From a bacterium (GTDB taxonomy: Bacteria; Patescibacteriota; CPR2; UBA1875; JAJYID01), in contig JAJYFH010000008.1 of assembly GCA_021791015.1 (NCBI GenBank), forward strand, positions 1 through 15,848: a stretch of DNA of 15,848 nucleotides, in the 5' to 3' direction. Both the position numbers and the translations under genes were made by a program. The notes beneath the pieces are model-generated. The model did no database searches, was not told the DNA's origin, and saw nothing but the letters and a program-made list of their open reading frames with translations. Shown here one piece after another: positions 1 to 6,326 of this stretch; position 1 is the stretch's first letter, and each line of letters opens with the position of its first letter.

Positions 1-229
1 CAAGGATTTTGTTTATTTTTTCGTCCTTCTGTTTTTTCTCTTCTTTTTCCTTTACTTCTTTGGCGATATGTTTCTGGACATCTTCTTTGATCTCAGCAAT
101 TCGCGATTTAATTTTGGCATCACTAAGTTTCTCAACCTTTTTTTCGAGGCCATTTACCTCGTCAATTATCGGTTGAACTTTCTTAACTTCCTTTGCGTTT
201 GAACTTCCAAATAAATTTTTTAAATTCAT
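1..229 (-). CDS. secA: Preprotein translocase subunit SecA, N-terminal fragment (cut by window edge)
   Basis: SecA is the ATPase that drives unfolded preproteins through the SecYEG channel. Only the first 76 residues are inside the window; the rest continues past position 1. The visible part starts MNLKNLFGSSNAKEVKKVQP and continues with IIDEVNGLEKKVEKLSDAKI, matching the classic SecA opening (short amphipathic start, then a helix of the type KxxQPIVDEINxLExxxxxLSDxxL). A lysine/glutamate-rich helix follows, around residues 48-70. The ATG at 229 is preceded by AAGGA (reverse complement of 234-238) at 4-nt spacing, which fixes the start. It lies 79 bp downstream of hpf on the same strand, a gene order common in bacteria, so co-transcription is likely. 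Walker motifs are outside the window, so the call rests on the N-terminus and the hpf context. Confidence 0.87.
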   Translation of the reverse strand, partial: MNLKNLFGSSNAKEVKKVQPIIDEVNGLEKKVEKLSDAKIKSRIAEIKEDVQKHIAKEVKEKEEKKQKDEKINKIL

Positions 230-308
230 ATTTTCCTTATCACCCCGGAGTAAAATGTCAGCATTCTTTCAATTTCTTTCCGTCCTATTTCAGGGCGGTA
301 CCTTAGGG

Positions 309-659
309 TTATTTGCCGAGCAGTCTTCTGATTAACCTCTTGCTGCGAGATGACTGCTCTCTTTTGTTGAATTTTTCTTTGTGTCCCGACAGCTGCCTTT
401 TTGCGTGATCTTCCATGGCATCGATTGCCGCAAATATGGTTTTGCCTTCCCCGATTGCCTCTATGTCTTTCCCCGGAATCTTTATCAAGGCCTTAACCTT
501 TGCAGCGCTATCCTCATTTTTATTGTGGTTTTCCTCAAGGGCGACATCGACGCCTACAATCCTCTTTTCGTATTTTGAAAATTTGGAAACCTTTTCTCTT
601 GCATAAGCCTTAACTTCATCGGTTAGAACCGTTTCAACGCCGCGTATGTCGATTTGCAT
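309..659 (-). CDS. hpf: Ribosome hibernation promoting factor, short HPF/RaiA type
   Basis: This protein binds the 30S decoding region of idle ribosomes and blocks mRNA and tRNA access during slow growth. I start it at the ATG at 659 (MQIDIRGVET...), giving 116 residues. The open frame reaches an ATG at 737, but those extra 26 codons translate a repeat element, and only the 659 ATG has a strong Shine-Dalgarno (AGGAGAG, 663-669). The beta-alpha-beta-beta-beta-alpha HPF core runs to about residue 95, including VDVALEENHN and AIDAMEDHAKRQL. A basic tail follows (SKRLIRRLLGK). The length fits short HPF or YfiA rather than long HPF, which has an added dimerisation domain. It follows serS closely, separated almost wholly by a repeat, and precedes secA. 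Confidence 0.93.
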   Translation of the reverse strand: MQIDIRGVETVLTDEVKAYAREKVSKFSKYEKRIVGVDVALEENHNKNEDSAAKVKALIKIPGKDIEAIGEGKTIFAAIDAMEDHAKRQLSGHKEKFNKREQSSRSKRLIRRLLGK

Positions 660-669
660 TTTCTCTCCT

Positions 670-733
670 GTCATTCCGGACTTGATCCGGAATATATTTA
701 ATAAAACCTGGATTCTGGGCAAGCCAGAATGAC
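670..733. repeat. GTCATTCC-type dispersed hairpin repeat, copy A (64 bp)
   Basis: The element opens GTCATTCC and closes AGAATGAC, so its ends are inverted repeats. It contains two hairpins: TTCCGGA-CTTGA-TCCGGAA on the left and ATTCTGG-GCAAG-CCAGAAT on the right. Related copies are at 3029-3117, 5411-5490 and (half copies) 3002-3020 and 5302-5327. It fills nearly all of the serS-hpf gap: 8 nt after the serS stop, and directly abutting the hpf Shine-Dalgarno. Repeats of this general form are widespread in bacterial genomes and are usually treated as MITE or REP-like. Confidence 0.8.
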
Positions 734-741
734 GCATTAAT

Positions 742-2085
742 TTAGTTTTTCTGTTCTTTTGTTTTTTCGTTTTTCTGTCTGATAATTTTTAAACCATTCA
801 TGTACCTTTGTAAAGCTTGAGGGATTTTCACCGACCCATCCCTTTGCTGATAATTTTCGAGGATTGCAATAAAAATTCTTGGTGATGGAAGCGCCGTGTT
901 ATTTAGCATATACACGAATTTCTTTTTTCCGTCTTTGCCCTTATATTTAATGTTTAGCCTCCTTGACTGCCAGTCCAATAAATTCGAGGCAGACCCTGTT
1001 TCTCCCCAGCGATCCAGGCCGGGCATCCAAGCCTCAAGGTCAAACATTCTATACTTTCCTGTTCCCATGTCCCCAGTTGATATTTGCAGGACGCGGTAAG
1101 GCAGGCCGAGATCTTCATGCATTTCTTCGGAAATAGCAATCATTTCTTCCTGCAGCTTATTAGACTCATCAATATTGGCGGCTGCCATAATAACCTGTTC
1201 AACTTTCATAAACTCATGTACGCGATACATTCCTTTTGTATCTTTGCCATAACTGCCTATCTCGCTCCTGTAGCACTGACTGTAGCCGGCAAAGCGGATT
1301 GGCAAGTCCTCTTCTTTCAGTGTCTCGCCTGAATAATAGGCTAGAAGCGACGGTTCGGCTGTACCAACCAGGAATTTTTTTTCTTTAATTATCTTCCCGT
1401 CGGGACCCTTATCTTCAGCCAATTCGTAGACTTCATCTTCTTGCGAATCGTATTCAAGACCTTTTAGCCAACCGCTTCCGGAAATTGCAAACTCCTTTAC
1501 TATTGTTGGAACGATCATCGGCGAATAGCCCTTTGAAATCATTTTATCCATAGCGTACATCATGAAGCCCATGATTAGCGAAACGCCTTCATTTTTGACA
1601 TAGTAACCGCGGTAACCGCCAACTTTCGCGCCTCTTTCCAGGTCTAAAATATCTAGACCCTTGCCAAGCTCGATATGGTCCTTTGGTTTAAAGCTAAACT
1701 TTGGCTTCTCTCCCCACTTATAAACCTCAACATTGTCGTTTTCATCTTTGCCAATGGGTGTGTCGGGTGACGGAACCATAGGAACCTTGACCATGAGAAT
1801 GGCGAAATCGTGCTTAATTTTCGCATATTCCGGTTCAATCTTGGCAAGCTTCTCTTTTACTTTCTTGCCTTTTTCGATCAGGCCCTTTCGCTCAGTCTCC
1901 TTTGCCCTTTTCATTTGCTCATTGAGGTTGTTTTTCTCTGCTTGTAATTCTTCGATAGATTGAAGCAGAGACACTCTTTTTTTATCAATTTCAAGCAACT
2001 TATCAATACTAAGATCGATGCCTTTATTCTTTATAGCTCCTTTGATTTTATCAGGGTTTTCCCGAATGAAGTTTATATCAAGCAT
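742..2085 (-). CDS. serS: Seryl-tRNA synthetase (class II)
   Basis: The enzyme charges tRNA-Ser with serine via seryl-adenylate; the 447 residues are slightly longer than typical SerRS. The N-terminal antiparallel coiled-coil arm that grips the long variable arm of tRNA-Ser spans about residues 30-100 and is rich in Lys and Glu. The catalytic core shows the TxE serine-binding motif (GTAEPSL, 241-247), motif 2 (from FAGYSQCYRSEIGSYGKDTK, 265-284, to EFMKVEQV) and motif 3 (NNTALPSPRIFIAILENYQ, about 395-413, with Arg403). There is a short insertion at about 225-237 (DKGPDGKIIKEKK) and a Lys-rich C-terminal tail. The ATG at 2085 has no Shine-Dalgarno but has a promoter whose -10 box ends 6 nt before it, so the mRNA may be leaderless. 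hpf lies downstream and may be read through from this unit. Confidence 0.97.
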   Translation of the reverse strand: MLDINFIRENPDKIKGAIKNKGIDLSIDKLLEIDKKRVSLLQSIEELQAEKNNLNEQMKRAKETERKGLIEKGKKVKEKLAKIEPEYAKIKHDFAILMVKVPMVPSPDTPIGKDENDNVEVYKWGEKPKFSFKPKDHIELGKGLDILDLERGAKVGGYRGYYVKNEGVSLIMGFMMYAMDKMISKGYSPMIVPTIVKEFAISGSGWLKGLEYDSQEDEVYELAEDKGPDGKIIKEKKFLVGTAEPSLLAYYSGETLKEEDLPIRFAGYSQCYRSEIGSYGKDTKGMYRVHEFMKVEQVIMAAANIDESNKLQEEMIAISEEMHEDLGLPYRVLQISTGDMGTGKYRMFDLEAWMPGLDRWGETGSASNLLDWQSRRLNIKYKGKDGKKKFVYMLNNTALPSPRIFIAILENYQQRDGSVKIPQALQRYMNGLKIIRQKNEKTKEQKN

Positions 2086-2091
2086 AAAGAG

Positions 2092-2125
2092 ATTATATTA
2101 TAGATTGGGGCAAATTCAAAGTAAA
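2092..2125 (-). promoter_or_regulatory. serS promoter, leaderless arrangement
   Basis: Read on the minus strand there are two overlapping TATAAT boxes (reverse complement of 2097-2102 and 2092-2097). TTTACT (2120-2125) is 17 bp from the first. TTGAAT (2114-2119) is 16 bp from the second. The second box ends exactly 6 nt before the serS ATG, which places the expected transcription start at or next to the ATG. Confidence 0.65.
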
Positions 2126-2149
2126 AATAGAAAGAGAATGACCCGCCAA

Positions 2150-2187
2150 GCAGGTCGAACCTGCAGGAACCCGCAAGACAGCTTGCG
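2150..2187. repeat. Two adjacent small perfect hairpins
   Basis: GCAGGT-CGA-ACCTGC (2150-2164) and CGCAAG-ACAG-CTTGCG (2172-2187) stand next to each other upstream of serS. They are the first two of six inverted repeats between 2150 and 2346. No function is assigned; they could be folded in the untranslated RNA of the Nudix transcript or be remnants of mobile palindromes. Confidence 0.6.
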
Positions 2188-2192
2188 AGTAT

Positions 2193-2229
2193 AGATAGGT
2201 CCGACCCATGGCATGGGTCGGACCTATCT
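2193..2229. repeat. Perfect 18-bp palindrome with a 1-nt centre
   Basis: The arms 2193-2210 and 2212-2229 are perfectly complementary around a single G at 2211. The arm contains AGATAGGTCCGACCCATG. A palindrome this long and exact is prone to deletion during replication, so its survival suggests either recent insertion or function. There is no T-run on either side, so it is not a standard terminator. Confidence 0.8.
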
Positions 2230-2238
2230 CGATCTCAT

Positions 2239-2268
2239 AAAAACAACGGCACTCGCGCCGTTGTTTTA
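2239..2268. terminator. Bidirectional rho-independent-type terminator
   Basis: AAAACAACGGC (2240-2250) pairs perfectly with GCCGTTGTTTT (2257-2267) around a 6-nt loop. The A/T tails of the arms give a T-run on both strands: TTTT on plus, and TTTTT when read on minus. It lies downstream of the Nudix gene and upstream of the serS promoter, as expected for ending the Nudix transcript. Confidence 0.65.
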
Positions 2269-2295
2269 AATTGAGAGGATGGTCGGATAAATACT

Positions 2296-2346
2296 AAGGG
2301 GTCGGGTTGGGACCCCTTTGAACCTCAGACTCGCTCGTTTCGAGCG
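2296..2346. repeat. Two further hairpins downstream of the Nudix gene
   Basis: AAGGGGTC (2296-2303) pairs with GACCCCTT (2311-2318) around a 7-nt loop. CGCTCG-TTT-CGAGCG occupies 2332-2346. With the four inverted repeats at 2150-2267 they make a run of six stem-loops in about 200 bp. The rest of this gap, 2347-2476, shows no gene or clear signal. Confidence 0.6.
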
Positions 2347-2476
2347 TTGGGCAGTTTTCCCTCTTCTTGCTAAGGTCGTTACAAATATATATCGATCGGC
2401 AAAGGATTGCATTGGTCAAACTAACCATCAAAACGCTTATATTTTTGGAAGTTTATGGTTGAATTTTTCAAAATTG

Positions 2477-2974
2477 TCAATCCAGGTGCTTTGCTATAAG
2501 GGCCAAGGTTTTATCGAGTTCGACGTCAATGTCGTAATCAGTTATTTCTCCCGGTTTTATCCAGGTGTATTCTGTATGCTCAAAGTCAAGCTTTACATCC
2601 GGCCTCTTTTTTAATCTGGCTAAAGCGGGCTGTATGATCCAGGTTTTCTTTATCTTCCTATCCTCGACTATTTGCACTTTGCCAAAATATAGCTTCTCAA
2701 TGTCGGTGGCAGAAACAGCGATTTCTTCCCGGAGTTCCTCAAGTGCTTTCTCCTTGATCGGTTTGAGTTCATCCAAATAGCCGGTTACTGTGCTCCACTT
2801 TTTGCGGTAGTTGCCAACTTTATTACTCCGTTTTAGCAGTAAAATCCTGCCGGCGCATTCAACGAAGACAGTTATGACGGGGGCAGTGTCACTGGTATGA
2901 TAGTCAATTCTGCCATCATCAAACTTTGGCAACTTGCCGTAGAAATCTTTAATTATTTTGTCAATTTCAGGCAT
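2477..2974 (-). CDS. Nudix hydrolase-fold protein with a diverged Nudix box
   Basis: Nudix enzymes hydrolyse nucleoside diphosphates linked to another moiety; the substrate here cannot be told from sequence. The Nudix helix region is at residues 65-87 (GYLDELKPIKEKALEELREE, then IAV). Against the signature G-x5-E-x7-R-E-U-x-E-E-x-G-U, the glutamates expected to bind metal (Glu80, Glu83, Glu84) are kept. The first Glu is Lys71, the Arg is Glu79 and the Gly is Ala86. Strand VITVFVECAGRILLLKRS (33-50) precedes the box, and a WIIQPALARL strand with an FEHTEYTWIKPGEI segment follows, as is usual in Nudix proteins. Length 165 is normal. It stands alone between the S51 peptidase and a hairpin cluster. 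No Shine-Dalgarno precedes the ATG at 2974. Confidence 0.85.
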   Translation of the reverse strand: MPEIDKIIKDFYGKLPKFDDGRIDYHTSDTAPVITVFVECAGRILLLKRSNKVGNYRKKWSTVTGYLDELKPIKEKALEELREEIAVSATDIEKLYFGKVQIVEDRKIKKTWIIQPALARLKKRPDVKLDFEHTEYTWIKPGEITDYDIDVELDKTLALIAKHLD

Positions 2975-3001
2975 TAGTATAAATTTAATTTTTTTGCGGT
3001 A

Positions 3002-3020
3002 ATTCTGACTTGCCCAGAAT
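3002..3020. repeat. Half copy of the GTCATTCC-type repeat
   Basis: ATTCTG-ACTTGCC-CAGAAT is an isolated hairpin with the same stem motif as one half of copy A (670-733). It lies 9 bp before the full copy B, so two insertions or a partial duplication are possible. Confidence 0.5.
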
Positions 3021-3028
3021 CTTTCCTT

Positions 3029-3117
3029 GTCATTCTGAACCTGATTCAGAATCTATATAAATAAAGACTGGATTCCGGATCAACTGATTATATTTTAATG
3101 GATTAGTCCGGAATGAC
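3029..3117. repeat. GTCATTCC-type dispersed hairpin repeat, copy B (89 bp)
   Basis: It starts GTCATTCTGAAC and ends GTCCGGAATGAC. The left hairpin is TTCTGAA-CCTGA-TTCAGAA; compared with copy A, both arms have changed together (CCGG to CTGA/TCAG), so pairing is kept. The right stem ATTCCGGA/TCCGGAAT encloses a longer AT-rich loop than in copy A. It lies 11 nt after the stop codon of the S51 peptidase gene. Confidence 0.78.
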
Positions 3118-3128
3118 AAAAACTATTG

Positions 3129-3716
3129 TTAGAAAACAACAAACTTGCCTTCTTCTAAGGCGTGGATTGGGAGGGACGTGTCACCGTAATTCCCTAGATC
3201 TTTGTAGGCTTTTTCCCAGTCAATTGGTCCTCGCGGATCTTCTGAACCATAGCTCGATCTGTAATGAGGAATAAATTTAACGGGAATAATGCCTAGGCCA
3301 TCCATGCACGCTCGCCAATCCGCCGTCCAAAACGAGCCGCATAAAGCGTCGGCACCAGCCGAGCTGCCGGCAATAACCTTCCCTTGCCAAATTTTCGGAA
3401 TATCAAATTGCTTCAACCAATACTTAAGCAAATGGTCATCGCCGCCCTGGATCATAATCGCGTCGGAATTCTTGACTTGCTCCTCAAATCTGTCCGGCAT
3501 GGCAAGCTCAAAGTGAGGCTTAATTTCTGAATCGATTAAATCCACGAGGCCTTCTTTGTAAACAAAAAATTTATCCCAATTTTCTCTCGGTTGCGCAAAC
3601 AAGCAATAAAGGATTTTAGGATTCTTGCCTAAATCCTTGATTACTTCGTTAAAAAAATCCCCACCCTTGTCTTTGCTGTTTTTTAAACCGCCCGATTGCA
3701 AAATGTATTTAGTCAT
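3129..3716 (-). CDS. Peptidase family S51 (peptidase E-like) protein
   Basis: The 195-residue protein has the class I glutamine amidotransferase-like fold signature of family S51: an IQGGDDHLL segment (89-97), the nucleophile elbow GSSAGA (117-122) with Ser119 as the expected nucleophile, and GLGIIPVKFIPHY (140-152) with His151 as the likely catalytic His. The acidic member of the triad may be Glu188 or Glu189 near the C-terminus (ALEEGKFVVF). Characterised S51 enzymes are peptidase E (N-terminal Asp dipeptides) and cyanophycinase. Length and the lack of an extra domain favour a PepE-like cytosolic peptidase, but substrate is not shown. The ATG overlaps the lysS stop codon (ATGA), so its translation is likely coupled to LysRS synthesis. 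Confidence 0.85.
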   Translation of the reverse strand: MTKYILQSGGLKNSKDKGGDFFNEVIKDLGKNPKILYCLFAQPRENWDKFFVYKEGLVDLIDSEIKPHFELAMPDRFEEQVKNSDAIMIQGGDDHLLKYWLKQFDIPKIWQGKVIAGSSAGADALCGSFWTADWRACMDGLGIIPVKFIPHYRSSYGSEDPRGPIDWEKAYKDLGNYGDTSLPIHALEEGKFVVF

Positions 3717-5248
3717 AGCGCTTCTTTAATGCGTTTCAGCGCGAAATCTTTTTCCAGGGATGAGAGCAGCCAGCCGGCTTGCGGGCCGGAATCTTTGCCG
3801 AGGAAGATTAAATAAATTGCTTGAAAGGCTTCCTTTGGCTGGATTTGTGTTTGTTTTCGCAGATCGTGAATTGTGGTATGGATAGTTTGCCCAGTCCAAT
3901 CAGAATGTTCTAATTTTTCTCCGAGAATCTTTAAGAAATTCTTCTGTTCGGAATTTAACTGAACCGTCGGCAGTGACTCTTGCACTTCGAAAACATAATC
4001 TTCCGGTGCAAATTCATCAAGCCACTTTTTGGCATAAACGATCCTTTCCTGTAAATCATTCTTTTCGGACACTGTCAGCTTGTTTCCTTTTTCTTCGGCT
4101 GCTAAATCTGAAATATTAACTCTCGGCATCTGGATGGCATAGGCCGCTTTCATAAATCTCATGCGATAGCCGTCCTTGGGTTTCTGTGTCTGGCAAACCA
4201 AAAAAGCTTTGCCAAGATCCGGAAAGTCAATTCTGCCGAAGTACGCTTCTCTTGCTCTATCGTAGCTGTCGTAAATTCTGGGTACAGTGTCGCCTTTTGG
4301 ATCGAATTCGATGGTTTTGCGCGGGGCCTGGGCGAGCAAAAAGCTTAGCACCTCATGCGGGAGAATTTCTGACATTTTTCTGGCAGTAACTCCTCGTCCG
4401 GCAGAAGAACTCATTTTCTTGCCGCCGATCAGGAAGAAATCATATCTAATATCGTATGGTGGTTCACAATCAAAAATTTCTCTTGCCAATACATCCGCCA
4501 TTCCTCTCGAACCGCCCGCTGACCAATGATCTTTCCCTTCGCCCTCAACGGTAATTTCCAAAGCCTTCCATCTTGCCGGCCAGGAAACACGCCATGGAAG
4601 TTTGCCATTTCCATTAAACGGTGAAATTTTTCCATTATAACCGCAGCCTTTTGCCCACTGGGCAGCGTTTGGGTCGCATTTGTAGGACACTTTCTCGCCA
4701 TCCCAATCGTAAACCTTGGTTGATCCAATTTTGCCGCATTTTTCACAAATCGGATGAAACGGATACCAGTCATTTGGTTTCTTGGCTCCGCTAATTTTTC
4801 GGTAAACTTCTCTTATTCTGTCAGCGTTGTCGAGGGCAACCTTAATCACATCATTAAACTTGCCTTTTTTGTAAAGCCCTGACTCCCACAAGATTTTAGC
4901 TTCCACTCCTGCGTTCTTTAGCGCTTCGTCAAAATCTTTTGCAAAGTACTCGGCCAAGCTTTGCTTGCCTTCCGGCGCAGGGATCATCGAAAGCGGCTCG
5001 CCGAGATGTTTCCCATAAACCTCTTCGTCTAAGAATTTTGGCATACCGTCCATAGGGTCAAAATCATCCATAAAAAAGGTATAGCTGACATCAAATCCCG
5101 CGTTTTTCAGCGCCTTGAAAGCGACTTCATGGATTACGGCTCCACGAAGTGAACCAATATGCCCAAACCCGGAGGTTGACCACGAGTCGCCTACGAGCTG
5201 CTTCTTCTTTTTATCTAGAGACTGTATTAATTCTTCTGTCCAAAACAT
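3713..5248 (-). CDS. lysS: Lysyl-tRNA synthetase, class I
   Basis: This charges tRNA-Lys but belongs to the Rossmann-fold class I type found in archaea and scattered bacteria, not the common class II LysRS. The HIGH-equivalent is GHIGSLRG (29-36) and the KMSKS-equivalent is KMSSS (278-282). The inserted metal-binding region carries Cys168, Cys171, Cys191 and Cys202. The substrate-site segment HWSAGGSRGMADVL (241-254) is also typical. The C-terminal anticodon-binding helical domain runs from about 330 to 511; total length 511 is normal. The stop is TGA, overlapping the ATG of the S51 peptidase gene. There is no Shine-Dalgarno before the ATG at 5248. A weak TAAATT box ends 6 nt upstream, but I see no good -35, so I do not call a promoter. 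Confidence 0.97.
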   Translation of the reverse strand: MFWTEELIQSLDKKKKQLVGDSWSTSGFGHIGSLRGAVIHEVAFKALKNAGFDVSYTFFMDDFDPMDGMPKFLDEEVYGKHLGEPLSMIPAPEGKQSLAEYFAKDFDEALKNAGVEAKILWESGLYKKGKFNDVIKVALDNADRIREVYRKISGAKKPNDWYPFHPICEKCGKIGSTKVYDWDGEKVSYKCDPNAAQWAKGCGYNGKISPFNGNGKLPWRVSWPARWKALEITVEGEGKDHWSAGGSRGMADVLAREIFDCEPPYDIRYDFFLIGGKKMSSSAGRGVTARKMSEILPHEVLSFLLAQAPRKTIEFDPKGDTVPRIYDSYDRAREAYFGRIDFPDLGKAFLVCQTQKPKDGYRMRFMKAAYAIQMPRVNISDLAAEEKGNKLTVSEKNDLQERIVYAKKWLDEFAPEDYVFEVQESLPTVQLNSEQKNFLKILGEKLEHSDWTGQTIHTTIHDLRKQTQIQPKEAFQAIYLIFLGKDSGPQAGWLLSSLEKDFALKRIKEAL

Positions 5249-5301
5249 AATAATAATTTACAATTTTCATTGAATTTTCAGTGATTAATTTTCAAAGCCC
5301 T

Positions 5302-5327
5302 GGATATCCCGCGCAGGCAGGAATGAT
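5302..5327. repeat. Half copy of the GTCATTCC-type repeat
   Basis: GGATATCCCGCGCAGGCAGG followed by AATGAT matches the right half of the repeat family, with a degraded end. It lies upstream of lysS, 84 bp from the complete copy C. The 5249-5538 gap otherwise holds no gene that I can support. Confidence 0.55.
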
Positions 5328-5410
5328 AGGCTATGGGATAAGATATGTGCCTATACATTATAACCAAAAAACTCCCCTTCGACTAGGCTTTGAGGAATAC
5401 CCTTCGCACT

Positions 5411-5490
5411 GTCATCCCCGCGCAGGCGGGAATCTAGTCAGGGCAAGGGATTCCTCGACTTGTCCTTATCAGGAAGTCGCTCGGAATGAC
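5411..5490. repeat. GTCATTCC-type dispersed hairpin repeat, copy C (80 bp)
   Basis: It starts GTCATCCCCGC and ends CTCGGAATGAC. The left hairpin CCCGC-GCAG-GCGGG is followed by GGGAATC. The right part begins ATTCC and closes with GGAAT. This is the GC-rich (CGCGCAGGCG) variant of the family seen at 670-733 and 3029-3117. Confidence 0.75.
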
Positions 5491-5538
5491 AGGAGGCGCG
5501 AGGAGTTAGTGCGGGAGTTTTTGAATGCTTCTTGTCTT

Positions 5539-5723
5539 AGAGCCTGTGCGGAATCTCATCGTATTATGGTAAGTTTAATTTAGCTTGTCGGCTGAAATTC
5601 CACAATTGCGGCTACAAACCGCTCAAATCTCGTCAGTATATTTCAATATTCTTCCTTGATTTTCACGCTTTTCGTTCGAAATTCTGAAATTTCAAGCTCG
5701 ACATGAGATTCCGCACAGGCTCT
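5539..5723 (-). repeat. Structured inverted-repeat element, copy 1 (185 bp)
   Basis: Terminal arms 5539-5559 and 5703-5723 are perfect 21-bp inverted repeats. An inner imperfect stem pairs TGTCGGCTGAAATT (5587-5599 region) with the segment ending AATTTCAAGCTCGACA (about 5688-5703). A small apical hairpin ATATT-TC-AATAT is at 5638-5649. It begins 4 nt after the greA stop codon. A second copy at 13625-13831 has the same layout and orientation. I assign the minus strand because both copies follow minus-strand genes. It could be a MITE, a transcript 3' end element, or both. Confidence 0.82.
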
Positions 5724-5727
5724 TAAT

Positions 5728-6195
5728 TTATTTAATTGCCTTGATTTTGTACTTAATCTCTCCTGCGGGCACCTGAACCTTAACTTCATCGCCCTTTTTC
5801 TTACCAATCAAAGCCTTGCCTATAGGGGATTCATTGGAGATAAGGCCCATTTCCGGATCAGCTTCATATGACCCAACTATTTTAAAGTTTGCTTCGCCTT
5901 TTGCAAAATCAACGGTTACGGTATGACCGACGCATACCTCATCGGTGGTTTTGCAGGCAACCTCCTCGATTATCTTGGCGTTTTTTAAAATATCCTCTAT
6001 TTCGCTAATTCTACCCTCAATAAACGCTTGCTCATTTTTAGCGTCATCGTATTCGCTGTTTTCGCTTAAATCGCCAAACTCCTTAGCTGTTTTAATTCGA
6101 GCGGCAACTTCCTTCTTCTTGACTGTTTTTAACTCGTCCATCTCCTCCTTAAGCTTTTTCAAGCCGTCGTTTGAAATGTAGATATCTTTTTCCAT
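5728..6195 (-). CDS. greA: Transcription elongation factor GreA
   Basis: GreA inserts its coiled coil into the secondary channel of RNA polymerase and stimulates cleavage of backtracked RNA, which restarts stalled complexes. The N-terminal coiled coil covers about residues 8-75. Its tip holds GDLSENSEYDDAKNEQ (41-56), with the acidic residues Asp42 and Glu45 that hold the catalytic metal. The C-terminal FKBP-like domain includes ISNESPIGKALIGKKKGDEV (119-138). Length 155 is standard. The Shine-Dalgarno AAAGGAG (reverse complement of 6203-6209) lies 7 nt before the ATG. It has its own strong promoter just after glyS and a leader of about 95 nt. A structured repeat follows its stop codon immediately. 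Confidence 0.97.
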   Translation of the reverse strand: MEKDIYISNDGLKKLKEEMDELKTVKKKEVAARIKTAKEFGDLSENSEYDDAKNEQAFIEGRISEIEDILKNAKIIEEVACKTTDEVCVGHTVTVDFAKGEANFKIVGSYEADPEMGLISNESPIGKALIGKKKGDEVKVQVPAGEIKYKIKAIK

Positions 6196-6263
6196 AATTC
6201 ATCTCCTTTCTGAAAAATTTAGAGTGAAAAAAATAAGCCTTTTCGGGGCAAATGCTAAATCGC

Positions 6264-6281
6264 AATATTTATTTAAATATT
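6264..6281. promoter_or_regulatory. AT-rich perfect inverted repeat in the greA leader
   Basis: AATATTTA (6264-6271) and TAAATATT (6274-6281) are perfectly complementary around a 2-nt centre. It lies about 8-25 nt after the predicted greA transcription start, a position suited to an operator or a 5'-end hairpin. No regulator is identified. Confidence 0.4.
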
Positions 6282-6295
6282 CTGGGTGTTGACAG

Positions 6296-6324
6296 AGTAT
6301 AATCTTTTTTCGTACCCGTGTCAA
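6296..6324 (-). promoter_or_regulatory. greA promoter (near-consensus sigma-70 type)
   Basis: On the minus strand TTGACA (6319-6324) is followed, after exactly 17 bp, by TATACT (6296-6301). The -35 box starts 2 nt past the glyS stop codon, so the promoter occupies the intergenic gap and gives greA independent expression with a leader of about 95 nt. Confidence 0.85.
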
Positions 6325-6326
6325 TA

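Noticed and set aside
280..298. Imperfect hairpin between hpf and secA
   Set aside because: Short stem with a mismatch and no T-run; spacing and gene order favour co-transcription, so I do not call a terminator.
660..737. Longer hpf start at the ATG at 737
   Set aside because: The added 26 codons lie in a repeat element and the ATG at 659 has the strong Shine-Dalgarno and matches family N-termini.
2150..2164. GCAGGTTCGACCTGC on the minus strand, resembling a tRNA T arm
   Set aside because: The loop is only 3 nt and no acceptor, D or anticodon stems surround it.
2318..2614. 98-codon open frame on the plus strand antisense to the Nudix 3' end
   Set aside because: It overlaps a supported gene on the other strand and has no recognisable motif or ribosome-binding site.
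5281..5583. 100-codon open frame on the plus strand upstream of lysS
   Set aside because: Its translation runs through two GTCATTCC-type repeats and one end of the structured element; no protein-like pattern and no ribosome-binding site.
6229..6249. Possible attenuator in the greA leader (GCCCCGAAAAGGC then TTATTTTTTT on minus)
   Set aside because: The stem is only 3 bp, too weak to call a terminator.
6289..6303. TTGACA followed by TATAAT on the plus strand
   Set aside because: Only 3 bp separate the boxes, so they cannot work together as a promoter; the minus-strand boxes have correct 17-bp spacing.
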